From the NCBI GenBank assembly GCA_964531645.1, contig CAZHEF010000007.1, positions 1 to 64,000 on the forward strand: a DNA stretch of 64,000 nt, read 5' to 3'. Of the stretch, positions 23,877 to 32,239 are shown piece by piece. Numbering within the stretch: position 1 is the stretch's first letter; every line of letters starts with the position of its first letter. Both the position numbers and the translations under genes were made by a program. The DNA is from JBBIMS01 sp964531645 (lineage in GTDB: Bacteria > Acidobacteriota > Aminicenantia > JBFLYD01 > JBBIMS01). The notes below the pieces were generated by a model. That model did not search any database and had not been told where the DNA came from. It saw only the letters and a list, made by a program, of their open reading frames with translations.

Positions 23877-26204
23877 CTAACCTTTGATAATTCTTGGAGT
23901 TATAAATATCAGCAATTCTTTATTAAGAACATTCTTTGAAAAGCCTTTGAATAGATTTCCAATTATTGGGATCTTGGAAAGTCCGGGGACTGAGTTTGTT
24001 GTTATGGTATCTTCTATTCTGTAGATACCTCCTATTACCGCTGTTCCTCCATCCTTTACCAAGACAGTTGTTTTTGCACTCTGGGTAATTATTGGAGGAA
24101 TTCCCTGAACAAGGTTTGCAAAATCAGCTGCGTCGTTTCTTATTTCAATGGTCATGATTATTGTTCCTTCAGCTGTAATCTGGGGAGTTACATGTAGTTC
24201 AAGGGCTGCGTTGACATATCTTGTTGTAACAGTATTGTTAGCAACAGTCTGAACAGGAATCTGTCTTCCCTGAAGAATCTCTGCTGTCTCATTATTCTGA
24301 GCTGATATCTTTGGTGCAGAAAGAATTTTCCCCTGTCCAGATGTTTCAAGCGCAGTTAGAGCTATATCCAATCTAAAAGTGTCGACAACATTTCCAAGAG
24401 AAATTCCGAGTCCGCTGGAGAAAGCAGGAGCTGGTAGATTTACCGCATATCCATCAAGGGGATTATTTTGTAACCCTCCTTCCTTTATTGCGGAACCATC
24501 AACTATCATTGAATTCGGGAACCTAAGAGAAGTTTGATTTCCATATGCTGCATCAGCAGCCGCAAAGAATCCCCACTGAATACCTAAATTCTTTGTATAA
24601 TTTGTGTTTATCTCTACTATTCTTGCCTCAATCGAGACCTGAGGTATTGCTGCATCGAGAGTCTCAATAAGCTTGTCTATCACACCCACTTTATCAGGTA
24701 TATCTGAGATGATTAAAGTGTTGGTTCTTTCATCGATTATTATCTCTCCTCTCTGGGAGAGCTGTTTTTGCAAAATTGGCTGAACTGCTCTTGCCTTTGC
24801 ATAACTTAATGTCCTTGTTATGACCTTTAGCTCACCCGCAAGTTGTTGTGCCTCTTTTAGTTTCCTGGCCGCCTCTTGCTCCCTTGTGAGAGTCTCAACT
24901 TTAGCTATTCTCAAAACATTTCCTTCCATCACAGAGCCCAGACCATTTGTCTTCAAAATTAAATCAAGAGCCTGATCCCATGGTATCTGAACAAGTTCGC
25001 ATGTTACTCTTCCTGTAACTCCTGGATCAATAATTATGTTAATATTAGCTACAGTGGCAACAAACTTGAGAAAATCTCTTATGTCAGCATCTTTAAACCT
25101 GAATGTGAACTTTTCTCCCCTGTAAACTTTTCCTTCCTCGGTTATCACTTTAGGCTGGAAGAGTTCCTGTGCAGGTTTTTTTGGTTCTTCCTTGGGCTTT
25201 GCCTCTGGCTTTTGCTCTTTTACTTTCTCCTCCTTTGGCTCTTCTTTAGGCTTTTCCTGTTCAGCTTTCGGAGGTGCCGTGGTCTTTGGAACCTCAACCT
25301 TCTCTTCCTTCTTCTCCACTGGAGTTATCTTTGTTTCTGTAGGTGCTACCTTTTCTTCTTTTTTAGGAGTCTCAGTGCTCACCTTTCCCTTAACAGCTAT
25401 GAGCTTTGAATAGAATACAGTAATTAAAATCCCATCTGCAACGCTCTTTACATTGTACTCAGGGGTTTTTCCGGTAACATCAATGACAATCCTTGTCACA
25501 TAAGGGGATGTCCTGTTTTGTGCAACTCTCACTGACTTAACAACTGCACTACCCTTTACTGGCAAAACGCCCTTCATACAAAGATTTTTTGCTTCAATAA
25601 GGTCAACAACTATTCTATTTGGGTTTTCAAGGGTAAAATCTTCAAACTTATTAAGGTTTTCTCCAATTACAAGAACTTCGAGACCTCCTTCAAAGGGGTT
25701 AACTTTCAAATCCTTAACCTGAGTTGTGGTTATACTTTTCTCTTCTTGTGGAGGAGATGGTGTACGTTCAGATGTTACCTGAGGAACTGTGGTCTTAGGT
25801 TTTGCAGAAGGAACAGATTCAGGATTGTAAAAATTCACAAGGAGCTCGTCCTTTTCGGAATAAACTCTGTAAGGAACTGGCTTAGCAAGGAAGAAATTTG
25901 CAAGAACTCCTTTTTCTCTTTGTTGAAGGACAAGTTTTTTCACCACAGAGGAATTAACATTATACTCTCTTGGAATTTCCTTCATATTTGCCTGGTTCAA
26001 CTCCATCTTCACAAGAAGGATATCAGATGGATCATTGTAGATTGGAGGGAGAGGAACAAAGGAAGAAGTTTTGAAGATGAAAACTGTTTTGTCATTCTGA
26101 TTGTCAAAAAGAACCTTGTTAATGCTTACATCATCCTTTTGTTCTCCCTGAATGGAAAAAGAGAGCAAGAAAATTACAAGAAAGAATAAACAAATCTTTT
26201 TCAT
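23877..26204 (-). CDS. pilQ: Type IV pilus secretin PilQ
   Basis: The outer-membrane channel for the pilus. 775 residues: signal peptide (ICLFFLVIFLLSFSIQG), two AMIN domains that bind peptidoglycan (about 25-130 and 165-270), a Lys/Glu/Pro-rich linker (about 285-345), a secretin/TonB short domain (FTFRFKDADIRDFLKFVA), N-domain repeats, and the C-terminal secretin with VPGLSKIPIIGNLFKG and KELLIFITPRII. Overlaps pilP by four bases. Length is normal. Confidence 0.95.
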   Translation of the reverse strand: MKKICLFFLVIFLLSFSIQGEQKDDVSINKVLFDNQNDKTVFIFKTSSFVPLPPIYNDPSDILLVKMELNQANMKEIPREYNVNSSVVKKLVLQQREKGVLANFFLAKPVPYRVYSEKDELLVNFYNPESVPSAKPKTTVPQVTSERTPSPPQEEKSITTTQVKDLKVNPFEGGLEVLVIGENLNKFEDFTLENPNRIVVDLIEAKNLCMKGVLPVKGSAVVKSVRVAQNRTSPYVTRIVIDVTGKTPEYNVKSVADGILITVFYSKLIAVKGKVSTETPKKEEKVAPTETKITPVEKKEEKVEVPKTTAPPKAEQEKPKEEPKEEKVKEQKPEAKPKEEPKKPAQELFQPKVITEEGKVYRGEKFTFRFKDADIRDFLKFVATVANINIIIDPGVTGRVTCELVQIPWDQALDLILKTNGLGSVMEGNVLRIAKVETLTREQEAARKLKEAQQLAGELKVITRTLSYAKARAVQPILQKQLSQRGEIIIDERTNTLIISDIPDKVGVIDKLIETLDAAIPQVSIEARIVEINTNYTKNLGIQWGFFAAADAAYGNQTSLRFPNSMIVDGSAIKEGGLQNNPLDGYAVNLPAPAFSSGLGISLGNVVDTFRLDIALTALETSGQGKILSAPKISAQNNETAEILQGRQIPVQTVANNTVTTRYVNAALELHVTPQITAEGTIIMTIEIRNDAADFANLVQGIPPIITQSAKTTVLVKDGGTAVIGGIYRIEDTITTNSVPGLSKIPIIGNLFKGFSKNVLNKELLIFITPRIIKG

Positions 26205-26662
26205 TTTCCCTCCTCTTCAGGGCTTAGTTTTTTGACTATATCTTCATAATTTCTAATTAATCCAGGTCTTCTTAACTCCCTTCTAAAAATAACCTTATTT
26301 GAATCTATTGATAATACATATCCGTCAAAAAGCCTATCTCCTTTTTTCAAAAAATAAGGCATACCATCTGGTCCTGTTACAATTGCCCAGTACTGACCTT
26401 TTCCATAAGAGATTCCTACAACCTCAAGTTCTCCAATGAGAAGAGCTTGCTCTCCTGTCAGCCCTGGAGTTTTCTCCTTTCTTTCTCCAGCAAGAAGATC
26501 AACGAAAGGATCCCTCCTTCCCTGGGGATCATAGACATAATCTCCTGGAGGATTTTCATCTCCTGCAACTTTCTGTTCTCCGCTCTTCGGAGGTTGTTGT
26601 TGAGAGTTGAGAATAGAAAGCGAAAATATGGAAAATAAAATAAAAATAAAAATTTTTCTCAT
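26201..26662 (-). CDS. pilP: Type IV pilus inner-membrane lipoprotein-like protein PilP
   Basis: Joins the PilN/PilO inner-membrane complex to the secretin. Start placed at MRKIFIFILF (26662), which gives a proper signal peptide and overlaps the pilO stop by one base (TAATG). The longer frame upstream lies inside pilO. The mature protein has the conserved DPQGRRDPFVDLL block and beta strands AWAIVTGPDGMPYFLKKGDR and SNKVIFRRELR. No lipobox cysteine is seen after the signal (ending LNSQQQP), unlike classical PilP. Confidence 0.88.
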   Translation of the reverse strand: MRKIFIFILFSIFSLSILNSQQQPPKSGEQKVAGDENPPGDYVYDPQGRRDPFVDLLAGERKEKTPGLTGEQALLIGELEVVGISYGKGQYWAIVTGPDGMPYFLKKGDRLFDGYVLSIDSNKVIFRRELRRPGLIRNYEDIVKKLSPEEEGK

Positions 26663-27288
26663 TATATACCCTCCATCTTTTCGGTTTCCTTTTCCCTTCC
26701 TGCAGGTCTTTCTCTTCGTGGAGGTGGAGTAGGAGGTTTCTCCTGTCCAATGTAGGTAATAGCATCCCATGTTATGCTTATACTTCTAAGAGAAGTCTGT
26801 CTTGGAAGAGATGCGATTACAATGTTGTCAACATTAAAGATTTTTTTATACCTGCTCAGATGATCCAAAAAGTATCCGAAGTCATGATAATTTCCCGACA
26901 TGCTTATGGAGAATGGCCATTCTATGTAAAGATCCTTCTGAGCCTCAGGTTTAGGACTAAACTTCGAAATTTCGAGACGATAATTGTAAGCAAGAGATTG
27001 TATCTTTTTTATTATATCGCTCACATCCTTTCTTTCGGGAAGTATTTCCTTTAATGTTTTTAGCTTTTCATCAAGATATGCAACTTCCCTCTTCAACCTT
27101 TCTGCTTCCAATTTTCTTTTTTCAGCCTTTTCCACATCTTCCTGAACACTTTTTCTCTGCTCCTTTATCGAGTTGAGTATACCGAGCTGTCCTTTGAAAT
27201 AAACAAAGTAAGAAGCTACCAAAATCAATATACAAAAACCTAAAAATACTAATAACTGAGCAAGAGGAGATAATTTTTTTAAATCCAT
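26662..27288 (-). CDS. pilO: Type IV pilus assembly protein PilO
   Basis: 208 residues: a short cytoplasmic N-terminus, one membrane helix (LLVFLGFCILILVASYFVYF), a coiled coil rich in Lys/Glu (about 40-80), and a ferredoxin-like periplasmic domain (SFSISMSGNYHDFGYFLDHL, then DNIVIASL). The Pro-rich C-terminus (PPTPPPRRERPA) is an extension. Lies between pilN (three-base gap) and pilP (one-base overlap). Confidence 0.92.
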   Translation of the reverse strand: MDLKKLSPLAQLLVFLGFCILILVASYFVYFKGQLGILNSIKEQRKSVQEDVEKAEKRKLEAERLKREVAYLDEKLKTLKEILPERKDVSDIIKKIQSLAYNYRLEISKFSPKPEAQKDLYIEWPFSISMSGNYHDFGYFLDHLSRYKKIFNVDNIVIASLPRQTSLRSISITWDAITYIGQEKPPTPPPRRERPAGREKETEKMEGI

Positions 27289-27291
27289 CTC

Positions 27292-27867
27292 TCACCTCTT
27301 TTCAATAGAAAATTTTGCCTCAATTGTGAAGTCAAATACCCCTCCACCTTCTGAAGTCGAGCTCATTGTTGAATCTTTAAGGGTTACATCTTTAAAAAAA
27401 CCAGTGGTTTCAAGGGCTGATATGAAATCTGCAATTATATTGTTGGAAAAAGCTTTCCCTGAGATGGAAACCTTCCCTCCTGAAAATGCAAGCCTCTTCA
27501 ACCACATACCCTCTTGAACATTCTTGCTTACTTCGTCAAGTAAACGAACCGGCACTTTCTGCTTTTCTTTAAGAGCTTCTATTACCCTTATTTTCTCTTC
27601 AAAAGCTTTTTTCTGGGCATTATATTTTTCAATATCAGCAATAACTCCCGCAAGCTCTTTCTTTTTGATTTCAAGCTCTTCAAGCAATCTCCTTTCAGAT
27701 TCAATCGTCCTTGTTATGCGTAGATAAAATAGTAAAATCAAAACACCCGTTAAAATGAGAAGAAGAACCAAAAGGGAGGTGTGGATCTTTTCTTTTTTCT
27801 CAGGTTTTACAGTTATTAGAGGTTTTACCTCTTTCTTTTCAACCCTTAATAAATTAATTTTTATCAT
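27292..27867 (-). CDS. pilN: Type IV pilus assembly protein PilN
   Basis: 191 residues. The first residues MIKINLLR are the conserved INLL motif by which PilN binds PilM. One membrane helix (TSLLVLLLILTGVLILLFYL), a coiled coil (about 60-105), and a ferredoxin-like periplasmic domain (WLKRLAFSGGKVSISGKAFS, FISALETTGFFKDV) follow. Two bases after pilM. Confidence 0.94.
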   Translation of the reverse strand: MIKINLLRVEKKEVKPLITVKPEKKEKIHTSLLVLLLILTGVLILLFYLRITRTIESERRLLEELEIKKKELAGVIADIEKYNAQKKAFEEKIRVIEALKEKQKVPVRLLDEVSKNVQEGMWLKRLAFSGGKVSISGKAFSNNIIADFISALETTGFFKDVTLKDSTMSSTSEGGGVFDFTIEAKFSIEKR

Positions 27868-27869
27868 GA

Positions 27870-28937
27870 CTAATCTCCTATTTTTCTCAAAGCAAGCCCG
27901 ACTGCTATACTAAAAACAGGTGCCATCTCCATCAAGAAGTCCCTATCATATAGTTTTTCGCTGAAACGAATATTCCTGAAGGGATTAAAAAGTTCAACAG
28001 GACAATCAAATTCTTTGCTGAGAAAACCTTGAAGACCAGGCAATTTTGAGGAACCGCCGCTTAAGATAATCCTCTCAATCCTCTTGTCAGTGTAGGACAG
28101 TTTCAGAAAGTCAATGGTTTGAGCAATCTCCCTTCTGAGGTCATTAAAGCCAATCTGAATTAACGGTTGGATAACAGCAGGTGAAATCCCATCAACAGAG
28201 TTTCCTCTTTTCAGACTCTCTGCTTTCTCAAAGGTCAGAGAGAACTCTCTCTGGATCAAATCTGTAAAGTAATTTCCACCAAAAGAAATATCTCTTATTA
28301 ATAGAGGGACTCCAGAAACCACTATGTTGATATTGGTAACAGAGGCACCAATATTGATAAGAACAATCACCCTATCTCTGTACATCTCATAATTTGCCTC
28401 AAATGCATTTTGAAGAGCAAGACCATCCACATCCATCAAAGCTACATTTCTTCCTGCCTGAATAACCGCAGCTGAATAGAGATTTATCCTGTCCTTTCTT
28501 GCTGCGGTCAGGATTATTTCCATCTTACCCTGTTCTTGAGAAGTGCTAAGAATAAAGTAGTCGAGATTAACATCTTCAATCGGAAGGGAGATATGATGCT
28601 TTGCTTCCCATTGAATTGATTCTTCCAGTTCTTCAGGGCTCATGAGAGGAAGGATTATCTTTTTAATACTAACTGCACTTCCTGAGATAGAAGTTGCAAC
28701 ATTGTTGTTCTTTATCTTCAGCTCAGCAAAAAGCTTTTTGATAGAATCAGAGACAGTTGTGGAATCCATAATTGTTCCTTCTACAATAGCTTGATGAGGT
28801 AGTGGTTCATAACCAAGAGCTATCAATTCATATACTTCTTCATGCTTCTTCGCTCTTGAGCCAAGTTCTACAAGCTTTATCGCATTGGAACCCAAATCTA
28901 AACCTACCAAATTCTTCTTTTTCCCCATGCCAAACAC
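27870..28937 (-). CDS. pilM: Type IV pilus assembly protein PilM, actin-like ATPase
   Basis: 355 residues, cytoplasmic, with the actin/FtsA fold: phosphate 1 motif LVGLDLGSNAIKLVEL, the connecting VLINIGASVTNINIVVSGVPL segment and IERIILSGGSSKLPGLQGFL. It recruits PilN at the inner membrane face. The start is GTG (28937), seven bases after AAGGAG; an ATG four codons on is the alternative. First gene of pilMNOPQ, behind a good sigma70 promoter. Confidence 0.95.
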   Translation of the reverse strand: MFGMGKKKNLVGLDLGSNAIKLVELGSRAKKHEEVYELIALGYEPLPHQAIVEGTIMDSTTVSDSIKKLFAELKIKNNNVATSISGSAVSIKKIILPLMSPEELEESIQWEAKHHISLPIEDVNLDYFILSTSQEQGKMEIILTAARKDRINLYSAAVIQAGRNVALMDVDGLALQNAFEANYEMYRDRVIVLINIGASVTNINIVVSGVPLLIRDISFGGNYFTDLIQREFSLTFEKAESLKRGNSVDGISPAVIQPLIQIGFNDLRREIAQTIDFLKLSYTDKRIERIILSGGSSKLPGLQGFLSKEFDCPVELFNPFRNIRFSEKLYDRDFLMEMAPVFSIAVGLALRKIGD

Positions 28938-28970
28938 ATTAAATCTCCTTCATTTCTTTATTCTTATTTC

Positions 28971-28999
28971 TTTGTATCAGAAAAAAAAACCCTTGTCAA
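28971..28999 (-). promoter_or_regulatory. Sigma70 promoter of the pilMNOPQ operon
   Basis: On the minus strand TTGACA (28994-28999) and TACAAA (28971-28976) lie 17 bases apart, the spacer containing nine T in a row. Transcription would begin about 28964, leaving a leader of some 27 bases with AAGGAG. Twelve bases upstream lies a dyad TTGAGG...CCTCAA (29012-29034). Confidence 0.65.
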
Positions 29000-29011
29000 G
29001 TGTTTCCTAAT

Positions 29012-29034
29012 TTGAGGGGTAAAAATAGCCTCAA
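29012..29034. promoter_or_regulatory. Dyad TTGAGG / CCTCAA just upstream of the pilM -35
   Basis: A 6-base inverted repeat with an 11-base loop stands between the SGNH hydrolase stop (29084) and the pilM promoter. It lacks a following T-run, so it is a poor terminator; as an upstream operator it would be well placed. The evidence is position and symmetry only. Confidence 0.3.
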
Positions 29035-29083
29035 TAGTGCATGAAAAGGGGAAATAAGTATATTTTAGATTCAATATTTTCAA

Positions 29084-30469
29084 CTATTTTTGAATTTCGA
29101 CCCCAAAATTAAACTTATCACTCTTGCTTTTCCCATTTCTCCCTTCCTTCTCTTTCTGTTTAAATCTTGGTAATTTGGATATAGTATTGAACCAAACCTC
29201 AGCCATTAGCTGATATCCCTCTTCATTGGGATGATTATGTCCTGAGTAAAGGGCTCTCCATCCACCTTTTTCTTCAGGATAACTCATGAAAGCATTGAAC
29301 TGGTCAACAAGGGGGATTTTATACTTTCCAGCTATCTGTATTATAAATTGATTTATTTCCTCTATTCTCGGGTTCAAAAATTCTGCCCAGAATGCTTTGG
29401 GTATGATGTTGGCAATCAGTGGTTTCATCTTATAGGAGATAGAGATTTTTATCATCTCTTCCAGATTCAAAGCAGTAAACCAGGCAGGATAATGCCACAC
29501 ATCATTTGTCCCTTCCATAATTAAAATATAGCGAGAAGGATCCTGCTTTATCACATTCTCTATCCTCGAAAGACCCGCAACAGTATCCTCTCCTGGAATC
29601 CCCTTGTTTAAAACCTTTAATTTTTCCGAGTATTCAGCCTTCAGAAGCCTTTCGAGTCTTGGCACATACCCCTCTGCTTCAGGCTTGTAATCAACCATAC
29701 CATATGTAATACTGTCTCCAAAAGCTATGAGTGAATTCATATCCATTTCAAAGGATTCCTCTTTCCCTTCTTTTTCTATAGAATCCCTCATACTTTTTAT
29801 AATAAACCTTCCATCTCTATAAATTTTCCAGATGATATCAAGAGGTTCTAAGGACAATGAAGGCTCTATATCTTGAAAATTATTATTAGTTATCCTTTCT
29901 ATTGATCCAAAACTTGAACCATCCCATTTTGTAAGATAAATTTCCCAGTCATTACCATCAAACCCTGCCCAAGAAATCCATATTATCCAATCTTTATCTT
30001 TTTTTGCGGTTATAAAAAAAGAAGGGAATTTAAAGACAGATTCAAAATGAAGAATTCCTTCTTTTAGGAAGGAATAAAAAATTCCTGAAGGAGACGGAAT
30101 TAAAAGAAGTAATCTTCCTGATGCGTCTTCTTCAATCACAGGTGCCGAAACATCAAAGGGTAAATCAAGGATATATTGTGTGAATTTTCTATTTGAATAG
30201 ATGATTAGAGATTGGACACCTTTATGTTTGTTCACCCATACAACAGCAGGAGAATTATTTTGAAAGAAAAGATAGGGATCACGATTATCTCCTGAAAATT
30301 TCTCAGAAAGATTTTTTATATTAAATACATCTCCACTCTTCTCTATTAAAAATATTTCGCTTTTACCATTCACTGGTAAATTTGAAACGCTTAATTCTTT
30401 GCTATCTTCTGAAAGCACTGGAATAGCAAAGAGAAGTAAGAAAAATGAAAATCTCAATATAAATGACAT
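29084..30469 (-). CDS. Secreted SGNH/GDSL hydrolase with large N-terminal domain
   Basis: 461 residues. A signal peptide (ILRFSFFLLLFAIPVLS) is followed by about 200 residues of repeated strands with aromatic and GN-D motifs (IWISWAGFDGNDWEIYLTKW, ITNNNFQDIEPSLSLEPLDI), resembling WD40/TolB-like propeller blades. The SGNH esterase domain (about 240-440) has block I AFGDSITYG (Ser), block II IPGEDTVAGLSRI, block III MEGTNDVWH (Asn) and block V SGHNHPNEEGYQL (His). It overlaps the oppF-like gene by 16 bases, tying it to peptide uptake. Confidence 0.85.
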   Translation of the reverse strand: MSFILRFSFFLLLFAIPVLSEDSKELSVSNLPVNGKSEIFLIEKSGDVFNIKNLSEKFSGDNRDPYLFFQNNSPAVVWVNKHKGVQSLIIYSNRKFTQYILDLPFDVSAPVIEEDASGRLLLLIPSPSGIFYSFLKEGILHFESVFKFPSFFITAKKDKDWIIWISWAGFDGNDWEIYLTKWDGSSFGSIERITNNNFQDIEPSLSLEPLDIIWKIYRDGRFIIKSMRDSIEKEGKEESFEMDMNSLIAFGDSITYGMVDYKPEAEGYVPRLERLLKAEYSEKLKVLNKGIPGEDTVAGLSRIENVIKQDPSRYILIMEGTNDVWHYPAWFTALNLEEMIKISISYKMKPLIANIIPKAFWAEFLNPRIEEINQFIIQIAGKYKIPLVDQFNAFMSYPEEKGGWRALYSGHNHPNEEGYQLMAEVWFNTISKLPRFKQKEKEGRNGKSKSDKFNFGVEIQK

Positions 30470-31338
30470 CTAACAAACCTCAAATTTATAAATCTTAATT
30501 CAGGAAGGGCTGATTTGCAAAGTTCAATTTTAAAATTGCAATTTATTGAAAAAGGACATCCTCTATCAGAAGGCATTTCAAGACTTTCTTTAAATTCAGG
30601 AAAAAGGAGAAATTTTGTGTAAGGATGATAAGGATTTTTTAATATATCCACATTTCCACTTTCCATAATTATGCCTTTATGCAAAATAATAAGGCTTTCG
30701 GTAAAGAAATTTATATCCCTTAAATCGTGGGTAATAAAAATCCATGCCATTATATTCTTTCTCCTGTGATCAACAAGGGTAGAAAGTATCTGATTTTTGA
30801 CTACTGGATCTATAAAAGAAAAAGGCTCATCAAGAATTAAAAGAGAAGGAGAAACTAAGAGCGCTCTTGCAATTGCTAATCTTTGTTTCTCTCCTCCACT
30901 AAGTTCCTCAGCTTTCCTATTTTTAAGGGACCTTTCCATCCCAAATAATTCCATAAAAAAATCAATTTTTTTATCCAGCTCTTTTGTAGAGCAGATTTTA
31001 TAATTCAAAAGAGGTTCTTTCAGCAGAAACTCCACCCTCTTTTTCGGGTTAAGAGATCTTCCCGGATCCTGAAACACTAATTGAATTTCCTTCCATACAA
31101 ATTTTTTCGAGGGGTTTTCAATTAATTTATTTTTAAAGATAACTTTTCCATAGGTAGGTCTTTCGAGAAAAGAAGCAAGCATTGCAATTGTTGTTTTTCC
31201 TGAACCTGACTCTCCTATTATGGTAAGGACAGCGTTTTCTTTTGCTGAGAAACTAACTCCATCAAGGGCTTTAACAACCTTCCCTCGTCCTCCTTTATAA
31301 TATTTTTTCACATTATTGAATCTTAAAATTTCACTCAT
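30454..31338 (-). CDS. Peptide/nickel-type ABC transporter ATPase (OppF/DppF-like)
   Basis: 294 residues. Walker A GESGSGKTT, signature LSGGEKQRLAIARALLVSPS, Walker B LLILDEPFSFID, H-loop WIFITHDLRD. The Cys-containing C-terminus (CPFSINCNFKIELC, then RFVRCHLY) is that of oligopeptide transporter ATPases. It overlaps the OppD-like gene by eight bases and the SGNH gene by 16. The membrane permeases are not in this window. Confidence 0.9.
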   Translation of the reverse strand: MSEILRFNNVKKYYKGGRGKVVKALDGVSFSAKENAVLTIIGESGSGKTTIAMLASFLERPTYGKVIFKNKLIENPSKKFVWKEIQLVFQDPGRSLNPKKRVEFLLKEPLLNYKICSTKELDKKIDFFMELFGMERSLKNRKAEELSGGEKQRLAIARALLVSPSLLILDEPFSFIDPVVKNQILSTLVDHRRKNIMAWIFITHDLRDINFFTESLIILHKGIIMESGNVDILKNPYHPYTKFLLFPEFKESLEMPSDRGCPFSINCNFKIELCKSALPELRFINLRFVRCHLY

Positions 31339-32239
31339 ATATCCAGCACCTCACTACCCTACCATATTTTTCAAAATATGGAGGAATCTCCAAACATCTT
31401 GAAATTCTAAAAGAACAGAAATAATAAAAAGGACACGAATTTAAATTTTTCTTTAAAGGCGCAGAGAATTTTTGAAATGAAGATTTTCCAATAAGAAGTG
31501 ATGTATAGGGATGAAAAGGATTTTGAAAAATCTCATATGTTTTTCCAATTTCTAATAAATTACCCTTGTAAACCACAGCCATCTTTTCAGTTACATCCTT
31601 CAATAAATCTATCATATGAGTAACAAAAATAAACCCCATATCTCTTTTGCTCTTCAGATTGCCTAATAGATCAATAATCTGTTTTTCATGGGCTCTGTCA
31701 AGGGAAGAAGTAGGTTCATCAGCAAAAATAAATTTCGGTTCATGAAGAAGAGCCATCCCTATTCCTATTCTCTGTAGCATCCCTGAGCTTAACTGAAAAG
31801 GGAACATTTTTATCCAATTTTCTGGCTCCTCAAAACCTGAAAGCCTGAGAGAATTATAAATTCTTTCCTTCAAATCCTTCTTTTCCATGCCATGGAAGAG
31901 AGCGTACTCCTCGATCTGTCTGTAGATCTTTATAGAAGGGTTAAAATAAAGATGAGGTTCCTGAATTATCAAACAAATCTCTTTTCCCCTTATTCTCCTA
32001 ATTTCTTCTTCCTTAATTTTCAATAGATCTTTCCCATTGAATAATATTCTCCCATCCTTAAAAAACATTTTTTCGGGAAGTATCCTAAGGATTGCCCTTA
32101 GAAAAGTTGTTTTTCCTGAACCTGTCTCTCCAACCAGCCCAATCCATTCCCCTTCTTTTATTTCAATTCTTATATCTTTCAAAACTTCATTGCCATTGTT
32201 TAAAGAAACACTTAAATTCTCAATCTTTAGATTCATCAA
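31331..32239 (-). CDS. Peptide/nickel-type ABC transporter ATPase (OppD/DppD-like)
   Basis: 302 residues. Walker A GETGSGKTT, signature as LSSGMLQRIGIGMALLHEP (Ser for the usual Gly), Walker B FIFADEPTSSLD, H-loop FIFVTHMIDL, and the C-terminal Cys block CPFYYFCSFRISRC. Overlaps the methylmalonyl-CoA mutase gene by four bases (ATGA) and the OppF-like gene by eight. Confidence 0.9.
   Translation of the reverse strand: MMNLKIENLSVSLNNGNEVLKDIRIEIKEGEWIGLVGETGSGKTTFLRAILRILPEKMFFKDGRILFNGKDLLKIKEEEIRRIRGKEICLIIQEPHLYFNPSIKIYRQIEEYALFHGMEKKDLKERIYNSLRLSGFEEPENWIKMFPFQLSSGMLQRIGIGMALLHEPKFIFADEPTSSLDRAHEKQIIDLLGNLKSKRDMGFIFVTHMIDLLKDVTEKMAVVYKGNLLEIGKTYEIFQNPFHPYTSLLIGKSSFQKFSAPLKKNLNSCPFYYFCSFRISRCLEIPPYFEKYGRVVRCWIYE

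Noticed and set aside
25746..26189. 147-codon frame opposite pilQ
   Set aside because: Shadow of the pilQ N-terminal region, no start signal or domain.
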